Notes: generated by a model not told the origin, from the sequence alone. Counted from the first letter of the stretch, positions 37,038 to 49,832 are shown. The stretch: 64,000 nucleotides of DNA from Clitopilus passeckerianus (GCA_944990035.1 CALYLX010000136.1:620001-684000), one strand, 5' to 3'. Translations and numbers: made by a program.

Positions 37038-40000
37038 ATGGTAAGTTCGCGATGTCGATGTATGCCTACAGTAGGCTGAAGGTGTTTCACACATAGTCTC
37101 AGCCAGCCAGACGCGGCAATAAACGTCAAAGAGATTCGTCCCCTCCAGCAGCATCTTCGCCACCACCTGGCGCTCGCAGCCTAACACGTCGCGATTCCAA
37201 TTCCTCTCTGCCTCCTTCTTCGCCACCTCCTCCGTTCTCGGACACAGACGACAGCTTGGATGACCGAGATGCCGTACATGATGTAGATGAAGACGTTGAA
37301 GAAGAAGAGGGAGAAGACCTTTTTGGCGCGGAACTTCAGGCGTACGAATTTTTCTTGTGAAGATCCCGCTCACTCAACTGACGCGTTTTCTACGCATTAA
37401 ACAGAGATTATGCACCAAATGAACTTCTTGACCAATATTCAGATACAGGGTTGGACGACGACGCGGAGATCGACGAGATCTCTCCAGAGGCTCGTCGTCG
37501 AGCTGAAGAACGTATGGCCCGTCGCGATCGACAAGACCGTGCTGGGCGAAAAGGTGGTCGTGCTGCGCGCCGAAGTCGCGCTCCTGCTTTCTTGGACGAT
37601 GATTTGGATGACGATGGGGATGTCGACGATGATCTTGGTGTTGCGAGGATGAAGCAAAGGACAAGGAGAGCATACGATGAAAGGAGGGATTTGGATGATC
37701 TAGACGGCGTTGAGGACGTAAGTGCTTAGGATGCTGTCTTGAAAACGGGGTAACACGTAAACTTTAGGAACTACCTCTGGAACAACTGACCGATATCAAA
37801 GCAAAATCTATCGTCGAATGGATTGCCCATGACCGCGTTAGACGGACAATTGTCAAACACTTCCGCCAATTCCTTATGACATATGTTGATGAACACGGTG
37901 CGTCTGTGTATGGTCAGCGTATTCGCAACCTTGGTGAAAGTATGTGATTCTTCTTCATCCTGCATCCTTCTCTAAGACACTTTCACCAGACAACTCCGAG
38001 TCCCTTGAAGTGTCCTACCAACATCTTTCTGCTTCCAAGCCCGTTATCGCATATTTCCTCAACAACTCCCCGGCCTCCATGCTCGAAATATTTGATGAAG
38101 TTGCACTCACCGCCATCCTGGTCTACTACCCAAGTTACAGGCGCATTCACTCAGAGGTTCACGTCCGAATTTCTGACCTTCCCATCGTCTCATCTCTCCG
38201 CGATTTAAGGAGAAACCATCTCAACAACCTGATCCGAGTCACAGGTGTCGTGACAAGGAGGAGCGGCGTTTTCCCCCAGTTGAAGTATGTCAAATTTGAC
38301 TGCAGGAAGTGTGGTGCTGTCCTTGGCCCCTTCTATCAAGATGCTACCAAGGAGGTTCGGATTAGCTTCTGTGCAAACTGCGAGAGTAAAGGCCCATTCC
38401 CTGTGAATTCAGAGCAGGTGAGCATATGTCTTCGCAATAAATACCCATATAACTAACAACAATATGGTTAAAGACCGTGTACCGCAACTATCAGAAGCTG
38501 ACTCTGCAGGAATCCCCCGGATCCGTGCCTGCTGGTCGCCTTCCACGCCATCGTGAGGTGGTCCTCCTTTGGGATCTCATTGATAGCGTCAAGCCCGGCG
38601 AAGAAGTAGAAATTACTGGGATCTATCGTAATAACTTCGACGCCTCTCTCAACTCCAAGAATGGGTTCCCCGTATTCTCTACCATGATTGAAGCCAACCA
38701 CGTAAACAAGAAGGAGGACCTCTTTGCCGCGTTCAGGCTCTCGGAGGAGGATGAGCGAGAAATCCGCCAGCTCGGACGCGATGAACGCATCCGTAAACGC
38801 ATCATCAAATCTATCGCGCCATCCATCTACGGGCACGAAGATATCAAGACAGCGATTGCTCTTTCACTCTTTAGTGGCGTGCCAAAGGATATCAATCACA
38901 AACTTCGCATTCGCGGTGATATCAACGTTCTCCTCCTTGGTGATCCTGGTACCGCCAAGTCCCAGTTCCTGAAGTATGTTGAAAAGACCGCCCACCGCTC
39001 GGTATTCGCCACTGGGCAAGGTGCCTCGGCTGTCGGTCTCACTGCCAGCGTCCGTAAAGACCCCGTCACACGAGAATGGACCCTGGAAGGAGGTGCTTTG
39101 GTGCTTGCAGATAAAGGCACCTGCCTTATCGATGAGTTCGACAAGATGAACGATGCAGACCGAACTTCGATCCACGAGGCCATGGAACAACAGTCCATTT
39201 CCATCGCCAAAGCGGGTATTGTCACGACGCTTCAAGCACGTTGTGCGATTATCGCTGCAGCCAATCCTATCAGGGGAAGATATAACCCGACTATCCCGTT
39301 CCAACAAAACGTCGAGCTGACGGAACCCATTCTATCGCGTTTTGACGTATTATGTGTGGTGAAGGATAGTGTAGACCCAGTTATGGATGAGCTGCTTGCG
39401 AGGTTCGTGGTGGGCAGTCACCTGAGGAGTCATCCTAGGTTTGACAAAAGGGAGGATGAGATGGACATTGGCACGACTTTGGATGCGGACGTGAGTCTAT
39501 TTTCTCTCTTTGTATGTGCCTTGCCTGATCGTGTTACACGACCCAGATGATTCCTCAGGACTTGTTGCGCAAGTACATCATGTATGCGCGAGAAAAGATC
39601 CGTCCCAAGCTGTACGACATGGACCAAGAGAAGCTTTCGCGTCTATTCGCCGACCTTCGACGTGAATCTCTCGCGACTGGTTCTTTCCCGATTACAGTCC
39701 GTCATTTAGAGAGTATGATCCGTATGGCTGAGGCTAGTGCCAAGATGGCCTTGAGGGAATATGTCCGGGCGGACGACATTGACCTAGCTATTGAGGTCGC
39801 TGTCAGCAGCTTCGTCAACGCGCAGAAGATGAGCATCAAGAAGACCCTGCAACGAGCAAGTCTGTTTCCTATCTCGTTGCAGGCCCAACTCACTCGTTTT
39901 GCTTTTTCCAGGGCTTCAGGAAGTACTTGACCCACTCTAAAGATCACGAGGAGCTTCTGGCATTCCTGCTGGGCACTCTGGTTAAGGACAAGGCTAGGCT

Positions 40001-40233
40001 CCATCAATTACAGAAACAGAGCCAGCCTGAGCTTGTTTCTGTTAAGGTCTCGGAACTGGAAGAGAGGGTTAGTAACCATGCAGCGCGTCCTCTTGTGCTC
40101 ATGCTAACGGTCCCTGCAGGCAAAGGAACACGACATCTTCGATATCACACCGTTCCTCCGCTCCAAACTTTTCGCAGCAAATGGCTACACAGTCCAAGAT
40201 CGTGTGATTGAGAAGAAATTCAGGAATGACTAA
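37038..40233 (+). CDS. MCM2: Replicative helicase subunit MCM2
   Basis: Nine exons (37038-37040, 37097-37341, 37405-37717, 37768-37939, 37990-38417, 38474-39490, 39547-39855, 39912-40067, 40120-40233) give 918 residues. The N-terminus is acidic and serine-rich, as in all Mcm2 proteins (histone-binding and kinase-target region). A zinc finger (CRKCG...CANC) lies at about residues 348-374. The AAA+ core has Walker [11 protein letters not shown] (about 542), Walker [10 protein letters not shown] and the arginine finger LSRFD. The C-terminal helical region ([14 protein letters not shown]) is complete. MCM2-7 unwinds DNA at replication forks. The first coding exon is the ATG alone. The intron at 39856-39911 uses a GC donor (CGA|GCAAGT), the only way to reach GFRKYL in frame. 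Confidence 0.96.
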
Positions 40234-40481
40234 TTTACCAATGGAATGTATATTTTGTACTGATTTGCTTTCGTTTTGCTTTTCGAATTTGTAATACATG
40301 GCTTTTTATTGGTCTTGCATTACAGTGGGGATGTACTTTTTGTGGCCTGCCGGTAAGGACGTCAACAAGTGAACCAAGGATAGATAAAGTGGGGGTTTCC
40401 GAGGTGTCATTAGATGTGGGTGAGTATGGGGAATGTACATTAGGTGGGCATCTAGATGCTGTCTATGGTTGAACCGTCATC

Positions 40482-41272
40482 TCATGACTGAGCAGAGGTG
40501 GCCTCTGCAGCGACGGCTGCATCAGTACCAGGTTCCTTTTCAGCCGAAGAGTTGGCAGCCTGCTCGCCAGCGGGCTCGTCGTCGTCGTCCATGATTTCTG
40601 AAGCCGGAGTCAGTTACTCATCCAGATGCCGAAACCAAATTTGGATTACGTACCGTCGGCATACACCTCAGGATGCGCTCTGAAGCAGTCCTGCATTGCC
40701 TTGAACTTCTCAACACAGTTAATGCCCTTAGGTTCGTCTTCAGAGTATACGAAGCATGAGAATGCTTCACGGAACTCCATGCCGCAGGGTCCATGCGCCA
40801 TTCCACCTAGGCACGGGCAATCCCAGTTGATTTCGCCAGTCTCTGGGTTGTAAGCACCTTGGCTGGCGCCGCTGCCCTGCTGCGCTTCTCCTTCAGTTTT
40901 CGCTTCGTCGCTGCCAGAGGGCTTGTCATCGTGCGCCGTAGACTTTTCCGGGGTCTGCGTGGCGTCTGGTGATGATGTAGTGTCTGCTGGTGCTTGACGC
41001 GTCGAGGCTTTTGTCTGGCTCGCCTTGGCTGCTGGAAAGATATGACAGAATAGGATAAACGGTTATTTGACGCCAGAAAACAGCGATTGCTCACAAGCTG
41101 GGCTGTCCAGAGCTATGCGTTGTGAGTTCGAGTTAAGCCGCCATGTAACGTATGTTGCTGTCACTGCAGTTGCTCCTAACGAAAGGGCCACAATGTTTGA
41201 CGTCGACGCTGGCCGCCTTGCAGAGGTATGGAGAGCACGACGGAATAGAGGACGTGTTGCACGAGCGAACAT
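40482..41272 (-). CDS. MIA40: Mitochondrial intermembrane space oxidoreductase MIA40
   Basis: Three exons on the minus strand (41272-41095, 41031-40654, 40597-40482) give 223 residues. A basic presequence ([20 protein letters not shown]) is followed by a hydrophobic anchor (about residues 27-45) and a charged linker. The catalytic CHCH domain follows: redox CPC in [17 protein letters not shown] (about residue 128) and twin CX9C motifs [11 protein letters not shown] and [11 protein letters not shown]. This is the fungal membrane-anchored form. It oxidises incoming small cysteine-rich proteins and passes electrons to Erv1. The acidic C-terminal tail is typical. It converges on MCM2 with about 250 bases between stops. 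Confidence 0.95.
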
Positions 41273-41358
41273 TTGCGTATACAGGGGATTGGTAAGTTAA
41301 AAGTACAGACGGAGAATATTTGCTTGCAATATTGGAATAAATTACATAATATACCCTT

Positions 41359-42263
41359 TTATGCTTTCATCTCGTTCAGACACCGAGCGACGATCCCGAC
41401 GCCTGCCTCGACTTGCGCCCTGTCCTCGTCTTTGACTCTCCTGAGTATTCGTTGGAAGCGGTCAGGATGCCATCGCAGCTGTGCGCTACGCAGCCTCTCC
41501 TTTCTCGATTGTGACTGTGAATGCAGTGGAGAAAGTAGGAACGAGGAGACTGCCTCGGGTCGTAGGTCGTTGGCCGTTTTCAGTGTCCTGATCATTGGCC
41601 AGGGAATTGAGGAAAACGAGAGTCGGTCAGTGGTTGATGACAGTGTAGCCCATTTCTTTCGTACTTGTCCCAGGCGTCTTGTATGGCCTTCTCAGCCGCC
41701 TGTTGCTTCCTTTGGTTCTGTTCCTTGAGTTGTTGGAACAGCCTTGCCTGTTCCTCGGCTATTCTTCGTCTCTCCGCAGCTGCTCTCCGCCGCACCTCCT
41801 CTTCCGTTCTTCGCGCCTTCTCCTCAAGTGCCCTCTTCTTCTTTTCCCTCTCCAACCTTGCCCATCTAAGCTCCTCTTCGACTTCCATCATTCGTGCCTC
41901 CTTGAGGCCGATTTTCTCGATGGTATAAATGATTTCTTCTCGATCCCGTCGAGGAGTTGAACGAGTTGATTTTCTTCTGAGGGTATCACCCCTCGGCCGC
42001 CCGCTATCTTGCACGACCTGCTGTTCGATCACCCATTCCTCGGTGGTATGGTCGCGTGCATTGTACATGACAAATTCTTGCTCGACGACCCAGGTGTAGG
42101 CATGCGCCACGTGCTTCCATGGCGCCTCTTCAACCACCTCATCGTAGTATGGGTCCATTCTAGGATGTCTGTATGACCGTGAACTGTATGATTGTTTTTG
42201 TTGAGGGTGAGATGTATGATTAAAAGAGGCGGGAGCCGGTCGGGAGGCGTGGTAGGTGGGCAT
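41359..42263 (-). CDS. NFKBIL1-like protein with C-terminal J-domain-like HPD motif
   Basis: A single exon with one apparent frame step gives about 301 residues. The N-terminus is low complexity. The middle is a long charged coiled coil of E/R/K/A (about residues 115-200). The C-terminus matches the tail of NFKBIL1-type proteins: SIPWPM, then EAVSSFLLSPLHS, KERLRSAQLRWHPDRFQRIL and GVGIVARCLNEM, with an HPD tripeptide like a J domain. Animal NFKBIL1 has been linked to splicing and inflammation; no function is known in fungi. The upstream part ends in KYER and the downstream part begins KWATLSTTDRLSF in another frame. One extra base in the T3 run at 41653-41655 (AAA on the coding strand) joins them. 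Confidence 0.7.
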
Positions 42264-43095
42264 TTCCCTCTGGTAGATCTAGAGAAAAAAGTTATGCGGA
42301 TCGTGGATGTATTTAAATACGAGATTTGACAACTCATGATATCCACGCCATCGATTTACCTACATGAGGTTCGGAAACTGAGGGTCTTGCTGCAATGAGG
42401 ACGACACGCCGTCCGTTCTGCGCCTAGCGTATCAAACACGTTGTAGGACCATCAAGAGGCGCTGCTCGTACACATTGACCCTGACTCATACGTTTTGGCT
42501 GCTGCATGGCTAGTAGAACATATCATTCTATCAAAGAAACCTTCATCGTATTCTGAGAAGTACTTGCAAAGGGCGAAGCCTTTAGTGACCTAAAGCTCCT
42601 GACCCGGGAGCCGCGTGGCACGCCTCGAACTGATAGAGTTCACCTCGAGTCCTTTAGCCTACTCTATGGGGTAGCGCATGTCAGCCTGCGATTCATAGAG
42701 AAGCTCTTCATGGAATTGTAAGAGGCGGTTTTGCAATGATAGCTTGAGATTATTGCATTGAGGACGAAAACGTGATGGTGTAAACACAAAAAACGGTGAT
42801 TAAAGAGTGTTGTTTAGCTTTATCAGGTGTAGATGGTATGAAGATCTTTAGTGCAACTAAGGTACAATCCAAACGAGAGACGTGATGAGCGCAGAATAAA
42901 TACACATCGTGGAGAACATAAATGATGCGAGCAATTTCGAACGGAAGTATAGAGTAAAGCGAGTGAACGTGAATGCGATCTTGATTTGACGACGACCTAA
43001 ACTGTCGCGAGAGTAAGCTCCGCACAAAAATAAGAAAGGTAGCCGACTCACCCATGCGATAAGAGAAAAGAAAAGATCATTACTTAGAGGGGAAA
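42264..43095. other. Intergenic region downstream of the Sec7 gene
   Basis: About 830 bases. The left end carries the promoter of the NFKBIL1-like gene (start 42263). The right end is the Sec7 gene 3' UTR. No exon, tRNA or repeat was recognised. Confidence 0.4.
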
Positions 43096-46000
43096 CTACG
43101 AGCCATTAGGCTCTTTGTCCTTCTCCAGAAAATTCATCACCACGCTTGCCACACTCCCATTATGCCTGCAGTGCAGCTCGAGGTCTCGAGCAGACCACAT
43201 CGGACCGAGATTGCGAGACTCGTTCTCACTCTCCTCGCGATCGCTGGTTCCATCTTGACCAGAAAGGAAGGTTGCTTCGTGTTTGCCAACACCGTGCTGG
43301 TGATAAACCTTGCTGCGTGACTTTGAGCGGGTATGGAACGGACTCTCAGGTTGATGGAAGTCTAAATTTCGGTGACCATTCTGGGGATTCGACCCATCGA
43401 CGTTCAGGCGTTGGATCGCTTTTTGGACGACGTTTCCTGTGCCAGGTGCCGGGCTGATTAGGGTATCTTGTAAAGCTTTGAAAGACATGAAGTCGATTGC
43501 CCGTTTGTATTTGTTGGCATTAGCCCCAGGGGAGGATTTATTGGCGTTATCGGCATGTTGCTTCAAATACGACACTAGTTGATGTCGCAATAGGGAATCC
43601 TCGACACTGAACATGTAATGGCGCTTGAGTCCATGGTGGTTCCTGAAAGCCAACTGGAAAGTGTGACGCATGAATGCGCGTTCTACCACCACTGGGCTGC
43701 TCAAAGGCAGGCCGGTATACCTGTCGGCATTGGGACCCATGCGGCGGAAAACAATCGACTTCGATCCCAGTTGAAGGCCTTTGATGCGGAACGAGGCTTC
43801 TGGGGACCTGGCAAAGGTCAGAATTGGAGGGTCAAATTCCAACTCTTGCCCATCGAGTTTAATTTGGAGATCAGGATCGGCATGGGGAAGGCGAAGGATG
43901 ATGGGTTCGGATTGGACTTTCCAGGTCAAGCGGGGTGGTATCTGGCGCTTGATGGTTACTGGTACGGTCGAGCTCGTCAGGCTGCAAGCTTGGAACAGCT
44001 TCTCGTTGGCGATAGATATATAGATATCTTCCAGGAGTTTTTCACCAACGTTCGAACGAGAATCATATCGGCGGAATGCTCCAGCGAATGCTGAATAAGG
44101 CACTCGTTCGCGCGAGTGGGAAGTGCCATGGAGCAAGTCATTCAGCTGGATAATAGCTCGGACTAAAAGGTGTGCACATTCCTTGTTGAAGTCGACAACG
44201 GTTGCGTTCGCTTCATACCAGCGGCCTGCAAATGCATCCAGGAGGTACTGTAATCCACTGTTGTGGCTCGACAACCCGGAGGGAACATTCAAAGACAAAA
44301 GGAAGACGCGTAGGGCTTCGTCAATCCTCATACCCTTGAACTCAAAACAGTCAAGGTATGTTCTGAGTGCTCCTTTGGAGGAACGCTTGACCAGGTATTC
44401 TCCTAGCTTGAAACGGTCCAGGTCAGGAGTTTTGAACAACAACTGCCCAACAGCAACTGGATCGTCGCCCAAACCCGATTTTATCTGTAAGACGTTGACT
44501 GCGTGTTCGGGGTCGCGGCTGAAGTTGGTCATGAATGCCTTCATGTTGGGGTTATGCAAAGGGCTGTATGTGTTCGGGTTGGAGGCAACATCTGTCCTGT
44601 CTGCCGTCCAACGTAGTTGGCTTAATTGCACGACACTCTTCACGATAAACTTCCTGTCAGGTGGGTTGGAGCGGTAAGAATCGTGAACGTCCTGGTCTGA
44701 TATCACAGGTTTCGCAATAACCAGGATGTCAGAGAACAGGAAGAGGAAACGGTCTTTCAGGGTATTGGCGTCAACCACCTGGAAAACGGGAGTAGATAGA
44801 AGCAAGCGTCGCTTCTGGTCTTCATCTATGCTAGAGGACAGGCGAGAAAGAGTGCCATGATGGAGTTCCTCTGTCAGCTTCTCTAATAACGCAGGTCCTT
44901 GGTTCCCGGCAGTAGTTGAGAACTGAGAGGACGATGTCGAGGAAGATTCTGAGGTTGAGTGGGCGGGGTAGTCGCTGAGGGATGAGGACGGGTCTGGGGT
45001 TGTTGATGAGAAAGGATCAGGGCGAGAGGACGGTAAGGAGGGAGGAGATGGGGAGTGCGAGATGGTCGAACCACCCATGTCTTTGTGGGGTTTCTTTGCC
45101 TTTGGTGTTTTCTCGGTATCTGTTCCTTCACGCGGCCTGTTCTCGCCTTGCTGCCTGGGATCAAGAGAATTACTCGGGCTAATGGGGGTTAGGCCAACTT
45201 CTTCCCATTCTTGGTCCGTCTCGTATCCTCTTCCAGGAAGTGCAAGGTTAGGCTTGCCACTTGGAGATCCTGGCCGAGATGTGCTTTTCCCTCGGACACC
45301 ATCTCTGGACATCATGTACTGCCTGACATCGGCCAGAGTCTTCGGAAGTCCACCTGTTTCAGACGGGGAGGTAGCTTGAATGGATGGTTGTTTCGAAAGG
45401 AATGGGATATGATCCCTAAAGGAATTGCTAGTCTTTATCAGCTGACTATCGGAGTTCTTCTGGGATAGCTTGCGTTCCCGTCCGAACTCGGTCGTTCCGT
45501 GCAGCGGCGTAGGTGGAGAAGAAACCGCCATTGCAGAGGGAAATTCTTCATCGTTGCTGCGTGACATAGACAGGATGTCAGGGGTGGAAGTAGATGGTCC
45601 GACTTTGTGACGATTACGCTGTTCCTCTTCGAGCTTCTTAATGCCCGGGAAAGGAAAGAGCTTCGCGTTCTGATACTTGAGCATATCCGCTGAAGAAGGT
45701 GGAGGAATTGGGGAAGGACCTCCACGAGAAGGAGACGGTCCCAGAGACAGCATAGATCCAGAAGTGGAAGCTGCTTGCATCAGCCCTGGTGCGACTGGCG
45801 GTTGTGGTGTAGGGGTTGTCGATGTCATATCGCCTTTCTCAACCTTTGAGCTGATATGGCTAGTCCCACTCTCGTGGCTAACACTAGACTCCCGCTGATC
45901 ACGTCGTGCAGCAATGCTGTTCTGGCGAGAACGTCGACCACTCCCTCCTCTCAGGGTGTTCTTGACTTTCTCCCAGGTCGAAAGTTCGCCGTTTCGTTTC

Positions 46001-47960
46001 AAACCGCTCTCGGCAACAACTCGCTCTTCAGTTTCATTTTTCAGATGAGAACTTGGGCTGGGTATTGGTTGGGTGACTGATGACGACGAATCAGCGCTAG
46101 CGAGGGGAGGAGCAATGAATTGGGCTAGTGCAACGCCGGAGGACGATTGAGGTAAATTGGAAGACGGGCTTGGTGGAGAGGTCTCGGATTCAATGAGAAG
46201 GCTTTTAGACCCTACTGATCTTTGCGAAGGGCTTCCGAATCTTGCGCTCTCCCCTTCCGGTGCCGAAAAGCTGTCCGGCGACATAGGAGGTGAGCCTATA
46301 CTTTGTTCTTCATATAGAGCTTCCTCTTCATCCGTGTCCTTGTCATTGACTGGCATCCTAATCTCCAATTCCGGCACTAGGGAATAGGAAGAAGCGTCAA
46401 TGACTTTCAGCTCGCGTATAGGACGTATGCATGCATACCTGGATCAGCTATCCAGCTTATCTCTCGGTCGAAAGTGTCGATGAAAGGAGTACGTGATCGG
46501 TGTGTCTCTGCCCCAAAGATAACCTGCTCTTCCTCCTCGTCATCTGTGGTAGGAATATCCTGGACATAGTTCATCTGCTGATGCTGCTGGAAGGGAGAAG
46601 CTCGATTCCATGTGAGCTGTGGGGAGTTCCTCATCTGAATGTTGTATGCTGGCCCTGCAACGGAGACTTGACTTGGAGGGGACGAAGTATCATTGTCATC
46701 GTCGTCATCTTCTATCAAGACACTTCGCCTCCTCATTCCTCCCGCAGGTTCGTAGTTTTGGCTAGATTCCGAAGGACGAGGATCAGGGGATGCCGGCATT
46801 TGTTCCCGATTCGGGTACGTTTCCCAACTTCGTGCCTCTCCGAGATGTGGCGTGGTTGGCCTGGACAGGCTGCGAATGGGAGGCACGGTAGGTAAGACAG
46901 GCGGTGTGGGCGTGGGCGGGATTGACGGGGGTGGCGGTGGGCTGGACGAGTCAATGTCGGCCTCTGAAGCTGCTTGGGCAGAGAGGGAACCGCGTCGTGA
47001 TCTTCGTCGCCGGCGCTTGGGCGTAGGAGAGGGTGTTGGTCTCTCGTCGCTGCCACTGACTTGTTCATTATCGACTTCTTTTGTTATCCTTCCCCCAATA
47101 AGGTTGAACATGTTGTTACGCGCCGCCAGTCGTTCGCCGCCTGTAATCGTGTTGTTTCGACTGAGTCCAGCCATTGGTGCGGGGTCATACATTTCCGTTC
47201 CACCCGTAAGCTTGTGCAAAGCCGCTGCCCTACTTCCGGCACTGTTAGACCGCATGAGGCCTTTCTGCAAAGCTTCAAGAGTGGGTAAAGTCGGACTCCG
47301 TAAAAACATGTTGTTATTGTTGTTGTATGGGGACGGAGGCTGGTCTGTTGAGATGGGTGTGGGCGACCGCAGCATACGTAGTCTTTGCAGCTCGAGGAGC
47401 TGAGCCGGTATTGGGGACGGCATAGGAGACGGAACATCGAAATTGGGAGCCTCGTCGACCGAAGAGTCGCCACCATTGAGCTGTAGCGTTGGTGTGGGTG
47501 ACAGAGCTGCTCGTGCCTTCCCTTTGAAGTCCTTAGAACCTCGGGAACGAGACCTTGAACGTGATCGTCTCTTTCCGGACCGAGGTGTAGTCGGCCGAGG
47601 TTCTTGTGCTACTGCGGATGGCTCAGGTTCTGGTGTTTCATGTTCAGCATTCGCGTCTGGAGCAGGTTCTGGCTCGGGTTCTGGTCGTGGTGGCTCTTCT
47701 TCCTCCGCCTCGTCCGCCTCTTGCTGCCGTTCTTCCTCCGCCTCCTCCTGCTCCTGGTCCTCCTGCGGCAAATCATGGTTCGCATCCTCTTCCATTTGCT
47801 CTTGTGCCTCCTGAGCCTGCACTTTCTCGCCGTCACTGACACCTTCGGGGTGCATAGGTGGGCGACGGCCATCCTTCATTCTAGGCAATGAAGCAGCGCG
47901 CTTGAGCTTGGCGACAGCCTGCATACGCTTTTCGCGCAGATCCAGCTGATCTGCCTCCAT
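43096..47960 (-). CDS. Large Sec7-like / PH domain protein (Arf-GEF related)
   Basis: Two exons on the minus strand (47960-46439, 46376-43096) give about 1600 residues. The first about 1000 residues are low-complexity: acidic E/Q/A blocks, PEPEPE repeats, an SRSRSRS patch, polyasparagine and many serine/proline runs. A PH-like strand set follows (DRFLFLFSDILVIAKP, about 1050). A Sec7-like helical domain lies at about 1150-1255 (GEYLVKRSSKGALRTYLDCF, FKGMRIDEALRVFLLSL, LLDAFAGRWYEANA, RAIIQLNDLLHG). A second PH-like domain lies at about 1325-1440. Sec7 domains activate Arf GTPases in vesicle traffic. The catalytic glutamate finger (usually FxLPGExQ) reads SLNVPSGLSSH here, so exchange activity is uncertain. 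A family with this degenerate form may be widespread in fungi; that is from memory. Confidence 0.8.
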
Positions 47961-48312
47961 TGTTGAAAGGAGAGAGCTGCAGGAATAATATAATTAAATT
48001 CCGAGTAATGAGAAAATTAAATGTAGAAAATATTATACCTCCGATGATGGTTGTTTCTTCCAAGTGTTGTTTGTTCTCCAGTGGCAAAGCTCAGACTCAC
48101 AATCCCACGTGTATCATGGCAACTTTCAACGTTCAATATAGGCTTCCCAAGTGCTATATAGGCAACTTTTTTCTCAAGAACACTGACTTGACTGGGGATA
48201 ATATGTTCAGGCGTCCTTGCTATCATCAGCCGCCTTACGCCGTGTTTATAAATCACCTTCAAGTCCTGTGATATAAGAATGATGCATTCAGAACCCAAAG
48301 GAACTCCAAAGC
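47961..48312. promoter_or_regulatory. Divergent promoter region Sec7-like / iron alcohol dehydrogenase
   Basis: About 350 bases between divergent start codons. It is AT-rich near 47990-48035. A TATAAA at 48247-48252 faces the dehydrogenase gene, 61 bases from that motif to the ATG. Confidence 0.5.
48247..48252 (+). promoter_or_regulatory. TATA box of the iron-type alcohol dehydrogenase gene
   Basis: TATAAA about 60-66 bases upstream of the start codon at 48313, a typical position for a regulated fungal metabolic gene. Confidence 0.5.
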
Positions 48313-49832
48313 ATGGCGAACTCTACTGAATCACTTTCTGGCTTCTACGGATGGACGAACACCCTCAAAGGTGTCTACTATGGACCTGGCTGTCTTAAGA
48401 CCGCCTTGCCCAAGTTGTTGGAGAAGACGGGCATAACTAAAGCCCTGGTTGTCACAGGAAGGAGCCTCTACACCAAGGTACACATTTAATCAGTCTCGTG
48501 CGGCATGTATTGACCATATGACCCTAGAGCGATGTGGTTAAGCAGGTTGAAGGTGTTCTCAAAGATCACAACGCCTATGCGATCACATTCTATGAGATTG
48601 GTCAACATTCGCCGATAGGAGAGATCCGCAAGGCGATCAACTTGTTTAAACAGCATGGTTGCGATGGTATCGTGTCTGTTGGTGGAGGTTCCCCGGTCGA
48701 CGCATCCAAGGCAATTCTCTACAATATCCAGAAAGACACTGGAGGGCCAACCCTGCACCAAATTGCTATCCCGACGACCTTGAGTGCTGCGGAATATACG
48801 GTAGAAATGTTTTTGTGACGCTTTTTGAACTACCCCTAATATAGCCTTCCAGATTGGTGCAGGCTTCACCGATGACACGGGCCACAAGGTTGCTGTGTCT
48901 TCTCAGGATTTGGCACCTGCCGGGATCCTTCTTGATGCAGAATTGACTCTGGCAACACCAGAGCGCTTATGGTGCGGTTTCAGTTGATTAGATTTAAATT
49001 CACACTTAGCTCCTCTTCTTCCAGGTTATCAACTGGTATTCGTGCTCTCGACCATGCTGTTGGTGAGTTTCTTCCACCTTATAGCGCCGACCATGTGAAT
49101 TTACAGGGGCTACCCCAGAGAACATGTATCGAGACGTCATGCCTTATCCTATGAGGGTCCTATGTTATACAGCGATTGCCGACCTTTTCGAGAACCTAAA
49201 GCTTTCAAAAGCTAACCCTGGCAATGTCGCCATCAGGCAGAAGCTCCAAATCGCATCGTGGATGAGCCTATGGCCTATCAAGCTTGAAACATATGCGTAC
49301 GACTGTCGCATACTTCTGCGCTTGCTCGCATCACTCACAAATTCTGTAGTCCTCTTGGCCTCTCACATTCTCTAGGCCACAAGCTGGGTGCCAGATATTC
49401 GATTCCGCATGGAATCACCTCGGTGAGAAGTAGCTTAATCTCTGGAGTTATTTTTTAACGATAGAATTCCTAGTGTCTTACACTTGCACCTACGGTCAAA
49501 CTCATGGCTGAGATCAACACCCAAGAGAACAAGGAAAACTTATCAAAGGCACTCTTCTATTTGCAGCAACCATCAACAGGGACTGTGGATGGTGACGTCA
49601 AGCATCTCGCAGCCCTCATTGATCAGTACGAGGTCTTTGTACAGCTTGAAACCATGCTAACTTTTTCCTATATAGATTGGTCAAGGATCTGGGGTTGCAT
49701 TCCACTCTGTCAGAATACAAGGTACCAGAGGCAGACCTTCCCGAAATTGCAGATAAAGCCATTGGTAGTCAATCGTTGACAGGATCAATGCTCAACGCAC
49801 AGGTTACCGAATTACTCAAATCGATTTACTAG
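48313..49832 (+). CDS. Iron-containing alcohol dehydrogenase (maleylacetate reductase-like)
   Basis: Eight exons (48313-48477, 48528-48800, 48853-48971, 49025-49062, 49107-49296, 49350-49422, 49474-49625, 49676-49832) give 388 residues in perfect phase. The NAD(P) site reads DGIVSVGGGSPVDASKA (about residue 100), followed by HQIAIPTTLSAAEYT. Metal ligands are in TGIRALDHAVG and the LSHSLGHKLGARYSIPHG block (about 266-282). Among this superfamily the pattern fits maleylacetate reductase, which reduces maleylacetate to 3-oxoadipate in aromatic degradation. A glycerol or other alcohol dehydrogenase is possible. No aromatic-pathway partners lie next to it. Confidence 0.85.

Noticed and set aside
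36313..41272. A mitochondrial import gene cluster (Emi1, MIA40)
   Set aside because: MCM2 lies between them and no other import gene is present, so a functional cluster is not supported.
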